A stretch of DNA of 64,000 nucleotides, taken from Muscardinus avellanarius. Its lineage: Eukaryota > Chordata > Mammalia > Rodentia > Gliridae. Below the pieces are notes generated by a model. It made no database searches. It was not told the origin of the DNA and worked only from the letters and a program-made list of their open reading frames with translations. Location of the stretch: positions 122,498,721-122,562,720 of the forward strand of contig OY726559.1 of the NCBI GenBank assembly GCA_963383645.1. The letters are read 5' to 3'. Positions 55,650-64,000 of the stretch are shown here, piece by piece (the stretch's first letter is position 1; each line of letters opens with the position of its first letter). Made by a program: the position numbers and the translations under genes.

Positions 55650-56080
55650 ATACACTCTTGGAGTCCAACAGCAGGGCTCCAGCTGACGGTGACCTAACAC
55701 TGCTACTGCATCTAAATAACCCTCCCCAAAACGGGATTGGATCCTGGCAGATGACTGAATTACCGGCGCCAACAGGCTCTCTGTGATTGTGGAGACCCCC
55801 CTGCCACCACTTAGCTGTAGCAGACTCTCCAGAGGAGGGGGAAATTCCCCTTTAACTAGAGTAGGAGACAAGAAGGGACTCCAGACGCTCCTCAAGCTTA
55901 CAATATGAATTCATAGGCAACCAATCAGCGGCTTGGGAGCCTCACGCCTTTCGAGGTAACAGCTCATATTGCCTTATGTTCTCATAAGTGAGGCTAGATC
56001 TGTGTCAAGATCTATATTGGGGTTCTGGGGAAACCCACTATTTTCTTAAACATGAGAGATAATAATCTTTATAAAAACTG
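55650..56080 (+). mobile_element. ERV leader/interior remnant
   Basis: GC-rich, ORF-poor DNA after the primer site. No gag motif is readable. It ends near 'aaactgttcagta' where SINEs inserted. Confidence 0.4.
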
Positions 56081-56087
56081 TTCAGTA

Positions 56088-56537
56088 GCCAGGCATGGTG
56101 GCACACACTTGTAATCCCAGCATTTGGGAGGCTGAGAAAGGAGGATCTGGTTTGCACACAGCCTCAGCTACTTAGTGAGGCCCTTTGGAACTCAGCAAGA
56201 CCCTGTTTCAAAATAAAGAATAAGCCGGGCGTGGTGGCGCACGCTTGTAATCCCCGCGCTTGGGAGGCTGAGACAGGAGGATCGCACAGGTTCAAAGCCA
56301 GCCTCAGCTACTTAGTGAGGATCTCAGCAACTTAGTGAGACCCTGTTTCCAAATAAAATATAAAAAAGATCTGGGAGTATAGCCTGGAGGTAGAAAGCTT
56401 CTGGGTTCCATCCCTAGTACCACCAAAAAATAAAAAAATAATAAAAAAATTAAAAAATAAAGAATAAAAAATAGGGCTAGGGGTATGGTTCAGAGGTAGA
56501 ATGCCCCTGAGTTCCATCCCTAGTACCGCCAAAAAAA
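56088..56537 (+). mobile_element. older B1-dID SINE split by a younger one
   Basis: The outer older-type copy lies at 56088-56223 and 56450-56537. The inner young-subfamily copy at 56224-56430 entered the A-rich linker, with AAAATAAAGAATAA-like sequence on both sides as duplication. Confidence 0.9.
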
Positions 56538-56574
56538 CAAAAACAAAAAAAAAACCGTTTGTTATTCAAAAACT

Positions 56575-56604
56575 TCAGTGTCTTACCTTCAAGGTACTCT
56601 ACTA

Positions 56605-56653
<49 letters not shown>

Positions 56654-56725
56654 TTTATCATTTCTGTCCCTTCTTTCTACCTTTGTAATAATAAAATTGC
56701 TTAAGCTTACAGCAGAACAAAACTT
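56575..56725 (+). mobile_element. second copy of ERV2-like LTR segment
   Basis: 'gtgtcttaccttcaaggtac' through 'aataataaaattgcttaagc' and 'acagcagaacaaaac' repeats 55430-55540 with few differences. A (CT)n expansion (56605-56648) fills the place of 'ctctctctgacatagtg'. It may be the 3' LTR of an internally deleted provirus. Confidence 0.55.
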
Positions 56726-56747
56726 AAAACTAAATAAAATGAAAAAG

Positions 56748-56812
56748 GGCTGGGGTTTGGCTTGGAGGTAGAATGTCCCTGAGTTCAATCTCCATTACAA
56801 AAAAAAAAAAGG
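56748..56812 (+). mobile_element. ID-arm fragment
   Basis: Only the ID arm and an A/GA-rich tail are present. Confidence 0.75.
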
Positions 56813-56999
56813 AAGAAGAAAAGAGAGAAGGGAGGAAGGGAGGGAGGGAGAACAAGGCAAAGGCAACATACTTCAGAGGCTCAGCACACAGAATGGTGTC
56901 CTGCCTTCTCAGCTGAACTCTGGATGTGGACAGAACTTAGTATCCAGGAGCCTGTGTGTAGGGAAAGGCTTACTTCCTCACTCTGAGAGACAAGGGAGC

Positions 57000-57175
57000 C
57001 AGGTTTAGTGGTGTGCGCCTTAACTCCAGTACTTAGGAAGCCAAGGCAAGAGGATCACAAATTCGAGCGAGACCTCAGCAACTTAGCAAAACCCCATTTC
57101 AATATAAAGAATAAAAATGGATAGGGGTGTAACTCGGAAGTAGAGTGCCTCTTTACCAAATCCCCAGTACCAAAA
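57000..57175 (+). mobile_element. B1-dID SINE, diverged
   Basis: Plus-strand copy with a shortened linker. Confidence 0.82.
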
Positions 57176-57280
57176 GAAAAAGAAAAACAAACAAGCCCAA
57201 AGTTAAAGAATGGCAAATAGCATAACAAAGTTATATTTAAATAATCAAAATACATATAAATATTAATATTTTATTTATTT

Positions 57281-57470
57281 ATTTATTTTGGAGGCACTGG
57301 GGTTCCTGGAAGCCCTTCTACCTCCGGGCTACACTCCCAGACCTATTTTATGCCTTTTATTTGGAAACAGGGTCTCTTAAGCCAGCGCGGCTGGCTTCGA
57401 ACCTGCACGATCCTCCTGTCTCCGCCTCCCAAGCGCGGGGATTACAAGCGTGCGCCACCACGCCCGGTGT
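57281..57470 (-). mobile_element. B1-dID SINE, young subfamily
   Basis: Minus-strand copy with near-perfect arms ('caagcgtgcgccaccacgcc'), flanked by 'aaatattaatattt'-like DNA on both sides (57258-57272 and 57476-57490), the likely duplication. Confidence 0.93.
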
Positions 57471-57659
57471 GAATAAATATTAATATTTTAAACTTGCCAA
57501 TTAAAGAACAGAGATTTTTTTCTGAGAATCTTTTTTATATGGGTCTTGTTAAGTGTCCATGCCAACCCTGAGTGATTCTCCTCTTTCAACCTCCCAGTAG
57601 TTGGGAGAACAGTTATGAGCCACTGCACCTGCCTGAGAGTCTCAGAGTTTATTTAAAAA

Positions 57660-57855
57660 TTCATGCCTACAATCCCAGTACTTGGGAGGCAGAGACAGGA
57701 GGATTGCAAGTTTGTGGCCAGCCTCAGCTACATAGTGAGGCCCTTTGCAACTCAGTGAGATGTTGTTTCAAAATAAAGAATAAAAAATAGGGCTGGGGGT
57801 GTAGTTCAGAGGTAGAATGCCCCTGGGTTCAATCCTCAGTACCACAAGAAAGGAA
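57660..57855 (+). mobile_element. B1-dID SINE, 5'-truncated
   Basis: It begins inside the B1 arm at 'catgcctacaatcccag'. The ID arm is well kept. Confidence 0.86.
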
Positions 57856-57984
57856 AGAAAAAATAGGAAAAAAAAAAAAGAAATACTGTTGGCCAAGTGA
57901 GAATAAACAATAACCTCATTATCTTGATGAATAGTGTTTCAGAATTAGACTAGGCTGTGAGTGGCAGAAAACTACATTTCAGCC

Positions 57985-58560
57985 TGCACTATTCAGGGGG
58001 CCCTGGGAAGGACGGGTCTCTGCGCACCAGAGGCTGGGCGTGCTGGCAGGCCTTCAGCTCACTAGTGGGCAGCTCTTGAAGGCAGGAGAGAGGGGAGCGA
58101 GGAGGGCTGGGCTCACGCCCACCACACGGTTCTGATCTCCAAAGGAACCTGTTATCCTGGTGGGACTCCTTCGGGCCCTGGAAGATGTAGTCTTTGAAAA
58201 CTGGAGCGACAGACAAGGCCTGAGCTCAAGAAGAGGATGTTTTGAGCTTTCTTCCGGAGGGCTTCTTCACCCCAGGGTCATAAAGAAGAGGCTGTGGGGA
58301 GGCCGGAGGCGGGCAGCCTGCCAGGCCCTGGCCTTGGCGCCAAGGCTCTGCCCTGCCCAGCGCCCGGGGGACCCCAGCCTCCCCCGCGGAGCCCACAGAT
58401 CTGCGGTGGACCCCAGGGTGCGCAGCCCCGGGAGCAGTGACCAAACAGTGTTGAAGGGTCCAGTCAGTCTCCCCTGCCGCTTCACTGGGGAGAAAGAGAG
58501 TCAAGAGTCAGCGGCTCTTCACAGTCCCACCTGACCTATAATTCGTCAAGATACTCCCCG
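57985..58560. promoter_or_regulatory. small CpG-rich block, possible promoter
   Basis: By eye it has about 20 CpG sites and about 60% GC in 570 bp, set in AT-rich DNA and free of SINEs. On the minus strand 'gactacatcttcc' (58179-58191) resembles the ZNF143/SBS motif found at many CpG-island promoters. No TATA box is obvious. An overlapping 124-codon frame (58160-58534) has no known domain. It could be the promoter of an unannotated or non-coding gene, or an orphan island. Confidence 0.4.
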
Positions 58561-59280
58561 CTGAAGCCTGCTCCAGAGAAAGAAAAACTGTGCTCAGACA
58601 GATACCGAATATATGAAGCGCACACAGGGAAATGTTAAAAGGAGAATCGAGAAAAGAGAAGAAACAATTGTTTTCCATTAGTTATGATGATGATGATTTT
58701 ACTGTTCAAGCGGGAGTAAAAAGCAAAAACAGAAAACTTCAGACTCTATAGAATTCATCTCTCTCAAGTAAGAGAGTGGTGGCACAGAGCCAAGTCCTTC
58801 CATTTCATTGTTTTGTGTGATCTTTATTCCTGTGATTATTTCAAGTACAGTATAATTGCCCCAATTTCAGTCCTTACATCTGCATTGCAGGTGACAGGAA
58901 GAAGAAAGGGGGAAGTGGTTATGCTTCCATGCTAGGGAATACTACTGGAATTCTTACGTGCCAGTGGCAGGAACTAAGTTATGTGCCCTCACTTAGTTGA
59001 ACGTTTTGGGAAACACAAGTATTTTTCTTGACAGATATTTCCAGATTGAACAGAGACTATTGTGAGGAAATAAGGGAGAACCCCTACTGGAGGGGGAACC
59101 AGCAGTCTCTCTCTTCCTTCTGTGACTATCCAAAACCCACAGACAACAATGGTCAGTGATAAAACATGAGAAGTGTATTGTTGAGACTGAGGAGCAATCA
59201 AAGGGTACCTGTTAGCACAGCTTCTCTTAAACATTATAGTACTAGTTCTAGCCAGTGTAATATTTTTATAAGAACAAGAG
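58561..59280. other. unassigned DNA
   Basis: No gene or repeat family recognised. Confidence 0.35.
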
Positions 59281-59285
59281 TTAGA

Positions 59286-59500
59286 GCCGGGCGTGGTGGC
59301 TCACACTTGTAATCCCAGCATTTGGGAGGCTGAGGCAGGAGGATCGCAGTTCACAGACAGCCTCAGCTACTTAGTGAGGCCCTTTGCAGCTCAGTGAGAC
59401 CCTGTTTCAAAATAAAGAATAAAAATAGGGCTGGGGGTGTTGCTCGGAGATAGAATGCCCCTGGGTTCCATCCCCAGTACCCGCCCCCCAAAAAAAAATA
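59286..59500 (+). mobile_element. B1-dID SINE
   Basis: Full-length plus-strand copy, very close to the older-type consensus of this window. Confidence 0.92.
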
Positions 59501-59512
59501 AGAGTTAGAAAG

Positions 59513-59725
59513 ATCTAGGTGTGGTAGCACACACCTGTAATCACAGTACTACTTGGGAGGTTGAAACAGGAGGATTGCAGGATCAAGATCAGCCTCAGCA
59601 ACATAGCAAGACTCCAAGCAAGCTAGCGAGACCTGCTTTCAAACAAACAAAAAAAGGGCTAGGGGTATAGTTTAGCGGTACAATGCCCCTAGGTTCAATC
59701 CCCAGTACAAAATAAAATAAAATAA
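59513..59725 (+). mobile_element. B1-dID SINE
   Basis: Diverged copy with an (AAAAT)n tail. Confidence 0.85.
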
Positions 59726-59729
59726 AATA

Positions 59730-59925
59730 AAGCCAGCTGTGGTGGCAGATGGTTGGAATCCCAATACTGGAAGGCTGAGACAGGAGGGTCTCAAGTTTGA
59801 GGCCAGCCTCAGCAACTTAGTGAGGTCCTCTGCAACTTAGTGAGACCCTGTTTCAAAATAAAAAATAAAATAGAACTGGGGGTATACCTCAGAGGTAGAA
59901 TGCCCCTGGGTTCAATGCCCAGTAT
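59730..59925 (+). mobile_element. B1-dID SINE
   Basis: Third of three tandem plus-strand copies. It is followed by (AATA)n at 59926-59975 and an ID-arm fragment at 59980-60045. Confidence 0.88.
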
Positions 59926-59928
59926 GAA

Positions 59929-59975
<47 letters not shown>
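59926..59975. repeat. (AATA)n microsatellite
   Basis: About 12 AATA units. Confidence 0.97.
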
Positions 59976-60283
59976 ACAAGAAGTTCTGGGGTGTATCTTG
60001 AAGGTAGAACACCCCTGGGTTCAATCCCCAGTATCACCAAAAGAAAATTATGTGGAAATTAGCAAAGAAAAAAAATTTTAGAAATAAAACTGACAATTTA
60101 TTCCATATCTATCACCTGGAAATGTTATAGCCATGACACACTGATGAAATGCCATGAGTATATGTCATGAGTGTTATCATAATAACTTTTTTTGAGAACA
60201 TACCACCTTTATTTTTATATGCTTTTATTGGTGCATTGTAGTCTCACATCATAATGTAAATCTTTCTTTCTTTCTTTTTTTCT

Positions 60284-60486
60284 TGTGGTACTGGGGATGG
60301 AACCCAGGAGCATTCTACCTCTGAGCTATACACCCAGCCCTGTTTTTTATCCTTTATTTTGAAACAGGGTCTCACTGAGTTACAGAGGGCCTCACTAAGT
60401 AGTAGCTGAGGCTTGCCGCAAACCACAGTCCTCCTGTCTCAGTCTCCTGAATGCTGGAGTTACAAGCATGCGCCACCACACCCGTC
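60284..60486 (-). mobile_element. B1-dID SINE within L1
   Basis: Full-length minus-strand copy, with the duplication 'cataatgtaaatc' on both sides (60249-60261 and 60487-60499). Confidence 0.93.
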
Positions 60487-61148
60487 GCATAATGTAAATC
60501 ATATTGACAGTGGCATACATGCACACAGCACTTGGTAACCCCCTCCCTCACCATCCCTCCTCCCCATTCAGAGCACTGAGCTTGACATTGGTATTTTCAC
60601 ATATGTACACACAGCTGATGATAGCAATTCCTTCAGTGAATCTCACTCACCCCCTCTCCTTCACTTAAACTCCATTATCTGGAGTTCCTCTGGTATCCCC
60701 ATTACTCCCTAGCTCCCACATATTAGAGAACACATATGACCCTTCACTTTCTGTGATTGGTTAATCTCACTTAACATATGTTCTCCAGGTCCTTCCATTT
60801 CTTACAAATAACATAATTTTTGTGTGTGTGTGTGTGTGGATAGACCATCATTTTGTAATCCATTCATCTGTTGATGGACACCTAGGTTGGTTCCATAATT
60901 TGGCTATTTTGAATTGTGCTGCTACGCACATGGGTATCCATATATTACTGTAGTTCTCTGATTTCAGCTCCTTTGGAAAGATGCCCTGGAATGGTATAGC
61001 CAGATCATATGATGGATTCATTCCCAATTTTCTGAGGTATCTCCACAATGATCTCCCTAGCAGCTGAACTAATTTGCAATCCCACCAACAGTATAGAAGA
61101 GTTCTAATTTCCTCACATCCTGGCCAACATTTATTTATTTATTTTCTT

Positions 61149-61357
61149 TTTGTGATACTAGGGATGGAACCCAGGGGCATTCTACCTCCGAGCTAAACCC
61201 CTCCAGCCCTATTTTTTATTATTTATTTTGAAACTGGGTTTCACTGAGTTGCAAAGGGCCTCGATAAGTAGCTGAAGCTGTCCACGAACTGGGATCCTCA
61301 TGCCTCAGCCTCCCAAATGCTGAGATTACGAGTGTGTGCCACCACGCCCAGCTCCAT
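61149..61357 (-). mobile_element. B1-dID SINE within L1
   Basis: Full-length minus-strand copy interrupting the ORF2 region. Confidence 0.9.
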
Positions 61358-61562
61358 GTATTAATTCTTGTTTTAATTTCCTGAACTTTGGGGTCTTGTT
61401 GAGGAATTTTCTTTCTGTGTCTGTATGTTGAAGTGTTGAACCTATTCCCTCCTATAGTAGATTCAGTCTGTAATCTAAGTCTTTTATCCATCTCGAGTTG
61501 ACTCCTATGCAGGGTGAGAGGTAAATATTTAGTTCTATTTTCCTACAAATAGATAACCAGTT

Positions 61563-61670
61563 TTCAAAACAAAGAATAAAAAATAAGGCAGGGGATGTAG
61601 CTCGGAGGTCGAATGCCCCTGGGTTCCATTTCCATTACCTGTAAAAATAAATAAATAATAAAAAATAAAA
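61563..61670 (+). mobile_element. ID-arm fragment of a B1-dID SINE
   Basis: Linker and ID arm only, with an A-rich end. Confidence 0.8.
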
Positions 61671-61679
61671 CAAAAAGTG

Positions 61680-62240
61680 AGTCTTGCTGCCCTTTTTGCC
61701 CTGAGCCAGATTTTAGGGATGCAGGTCCCACTTGGTATAAGGGGCAAAGTTCTGTCTACACCACCTACAGGTTGCCAGGGAGGAAGGAGGCAGACTTGGG
61801 GTAGTGGGGCGGGGGCAGAGGAAAGAAGATCACCCTCATCTCTTTTCCATGCCTTTTATTTCACAACTTCTTCCTTCCCATGCCTGCTGGTATGCTTGCT
61901 CACCTTGTTCCAGAGCCAAAAAACAGGTCAACTTCCCTGCTTCTTATCCAACTTGGCAGAGGTCGTGGCAGCAGGGTGGTAACTCTGCCCGATGTTCCCA
62001 AGCTGTAGTTGGGATGCATCCAACAGCAAAGTCATTCAGTAAACAGGTCTCTGTTTCTCTTTTCCTTGAGTTGGCTAGGAAAGCTCTAGGCCCTAGTACC
62101 ACCCACTCTTTAATTTAATTCACGGCAAGCCCACAGACCAGAAACTTCACAGATCACTCAAAAAGAGTTTTTTTGCTAGGTACAAAATTCCAGCTACAAA
62201 AGCATCTAAATGTTGTATCATTCCAACTCCAAGGTCAATT
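61680..62240. other. unassigned DNA
   Basis: No gene or repeat family recognised. The open frames here are short and lack motifs. Confidence 0.35.
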
Positions 62241-62246
62241 TTGGGA

Positions 62247-62251
<5 letters not shown>

Positions 62252-62291
<40 letters not shown>
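62252..62291. repeat. (TG)n microsatellite
   Basis: About 20 TG units at the tail side of a minus-strand SINE. Confidence 0.97.
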
Positions 62292-62292
<1 letters not shown>

Positions 62293-62472
62293 TACCGGGG
62301 TTCCTGGAAAGCCCTCTACCTCTGGGCTACACTCCCAAACCTATTTTATACTTTTTTTTTTTTTTGAAACAGGGTCTCTTAAACCAGCATGGCTGGCTTC
62401 GAACCTGCACGATCCTCCTGTCTCCGCCTCCCAAGCACGGGGATTACAAGCGTGTGCCACCATGCCTGGCCA
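62292..62472 (-). mobile_element. B1-dID SINE, young subfamily
   Basis: Minus-strand copy. The words 'caattttgggat' before the TG run (62237-62248) and after the element (62471-62482) form the likely target duplication. Confidence 0.93.
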
Positions 62473-62999
62473 ATTTTGGGATATTTTGAGGGCAATATTT
62501 CTTGTACATCATTGAGTTCAATATTCCAAAACCTTATGCTGTATCTTTTTATGCATAGCTTTGTGTCAGAGTAGGGTGGGGACAGGAAGATGAATAAATA
62601 TTGTGCTTGACAGCTCTTTATTTTAAGAAGTTTACAAACCAATTGGAGATTGAAACATCTATGTAAAACAGAGAATGATTCAAGACAAAATATCTTTATA
62701 CACCAAAAATAAGGGACAGAGATCAGAGAGATATGGAGAGGTTAGGTGAAGCTTTGAGAAAGGCGCTAGCTAGAGCTGGGCTTTGAAGGAAGGATGGAGA
62801 GGTCAAAGAGGACTTTCTGGGTGTGACAAGATGGTCAAGCCTAAGGCTGATACCATCAGAGACCAGTCTAGGCGGAACAACACTGATACTGGAAAACAGG
62901 TAAACAAACAAGCAAAAAGAGGGGGACAAGGCTGATTAATAAATTGGCAAAGAAGTACTAATCTTGCTTTACACTGAGCCCTAGAGATAAAGAACCCTC

Positions 63000-63160
63000 T
63001 TAAATCATATCATCCACCTTTATGAATCCTTTTACAGATGAAAACACTTGAGATTAGAGCCATAAAATAATTTCACCGTATCAGGCAACGAATTAGTACC
63101 AGAGTAGAAATTCAGCTGCAGTTTCCGACCGCAGTTCATCACAGTCTGCTTCGAAGCACC
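63000..63160 (-). mobile_element. MIR-like SINE
   Basis: 'ccttttacagatgaaaacac' followed by 'gagtagaaattcagctgcag' and 'cacagtctgcttcg' is the MIR core in reverse. It is diverged. Confidence 0.55.
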
Positions 63161-63324
63161 ACACTGGTGCTCAGAAGTCCTGCTGGGACCCGTGACAGGA
63201 ACCCTTAACAATAGAACTTCCAAAAGGGAATTGTCGTAGGGATGAGTCTTGTTTTGTGTGCAGATATTTCTAAATTTTCTTTTCTTGAATTCCATTACAC
63301 ATTGCACCATGTTTTACCTCCTCT

Positions 63325-63500
63325 GCGTAACATTGAAAGTCTTCCATGACCTGGCCTGGATTTTCTGACCTATTTCCCAGCACTCCCCACTCCACAGCCT
63401 CCACTCCCGCCAGAGGTGACCATTCAGTCCTCAGACTTCTGGGACACTGCTTCTGTCATTTCCTCCTTCTGTAAGATTTCTTTTCCCATCTCTGCCTAAA
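63325..63500 (+). mobile_element. L2-like LINE fragment
   Basis: 'gaaagtcttccatgacctgg' and the C/T-rich continuation match the tone and order of the L2 3' end. Confidence 0.5.
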
Positions 63501-64000
63501 ACTCAGTACTGTTAGGATCTTCAGCTACCACAAGTCTCCTCTACACTCCTACTTAATCCAGTCGAATCAATGCATTTCAGTACAACTCTATAGAGGACAT
63601 GATGTGAGCCAGGCATTCTGCCGGACACTCCGGATTTCAAGATAAGTGAGGCATAGGTGCTATCAGCAAGGTGCTAGGCTAGGAGTCTAGAAAGGAAAAG
63701 CAAAAGTAAAGCAGACCATTGCCCTGGAATCGTAAAAGAAGACATGGGAAATACAGAGTCAGTACAATGTTAAGGATGGAAAGGGAGGAGGAGACCCCAC
63801 TGGGAGTTCCTGAGGTCAGTTAATGGCGAATTAACTGGAGGCAGAAGGAAAGGCCTATTCTAGGCCCAAGAAGCCTGGGTGCGGGAATTCACAGCATCTG
63901 GCGACTGGTTTTGATACGAGATTTTTTCCCCCCTAAGTTGGTTTGAGTATGGTACTAGGGCTTGGTTTGACTTAAAAACAGTGTGCAGATAGAGGAGGAA
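63501..64000. other. unassigned DNA with ancient-repeat tone
   Basis: 'gagccaggcattctgccgga' near 63608 resembles a conserved ancient mammalian interspersed repeat. Nothing else is recognised. Confidence 0.3.

Larger units (their letters stand above)
60195..61560 (-). mobile_element. L1 3' part, minus strand
   Basis: Minus-strand L1 with its 3' end at about 60200 (reverse complement: 'caatgcaccaataaaagc'). The frame 61048-60848 on the minus strand is the ORF2 C-terminal region (IWIPMCVAAQFKIAKLWNQP). Two minus-strand SINEs interrupt it. The 5' side fades at about 61560. Confidence 0.78.

Noticed and set aside
58160..58534. 124-codon frame in the CpG-rich block
   Set aside because: Open frames are expected in GC-rich DNA; no domain and no conserved start context. 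Only the regulatory possibility is kept.

Overview
This is mammalian nuclear DNA, most likely from a sciuromorph rodent (squirrel, mountain beaver or dormouse lineage). The main evidence is about 65 copies of a dimeric SINE with a 7SL-derived B1 left arm and a tRNA-Ala-derived ID right arm. That arrangement is the B1-dID type known from Sciuridae, Aplodontiidae and Gliridae. The genus cannot be fixed from the sequence alone. I see no intact host protein-coding gene. The window is intergenic or intronic DNA built almost entirely from layered retroelements, plus one processed pseudogene and one small CpG-rich block.

Layout. 1-300: end of a 5'-inverted L1. 315-4176: SINEs in unassigned DNA. 4481-6250: minus-strand ERV remnant with one LTR. 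6293-8102: minus-strand, internally deleted L1. 8530-9330: end of a class I ERV (env tail, polypurine tract, LTR). 9400-11130: SINEs and pyrimidine microsatellites. 11880-13283 plus 18240-18287: processed pseudogene of DCAF13, split by a provirus at 13284-18239. 19840-20810: class I ERV gag remnant. 21300-34940: SINEs, ancient L1/L2/MIR, a MaLR LTR and a hAT MITE. 35193-48220: three copies of one chimeric, ORF1-only L1-derived element. 48240-57990: SINEs, microsatellites and an ERV2-like LTR/PBS. 57985-58560: CpG-rich block. 59286-62472: SINEs and a minus-strand L1 3' end. The remainder holds L2/MIR-like relics.

Two things stand out. (1) The provirus at 13284-18239 is a betaretrovirus/D-type-like ERV with a GGAACT target duplication. 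Nearly all of its reverse transcriptase region is replaced by about 435 bp of host 28S ribosomal RNA sequence. The 28S piece joins the protease active-site codons through GCCGAT microhomology and is itself in permuted order, as expected from template switching onto packaged rRNA. A fragment resembling pol RNase H also appears to lie inside gag. (2) Three elements of about 2.8-3.0 kb share one odd architecture: L1 5'UTR and ORF1 in sense, then a block of L1 ORF2 in ANTISENSE, then a G-rich L1-like 3' tail. Two of them have target-site duplications, and two share the same premature stop in ORF1. They look like a multiplied, non-autonomous half-L1 (HAL1-like) family moved in trans.

The insertion order can partly be read. 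DCAF13 retrocopy came first, then the provirus within it. Older SINEs were followed by younger SINEs placed in their A-rich linkers at several places.
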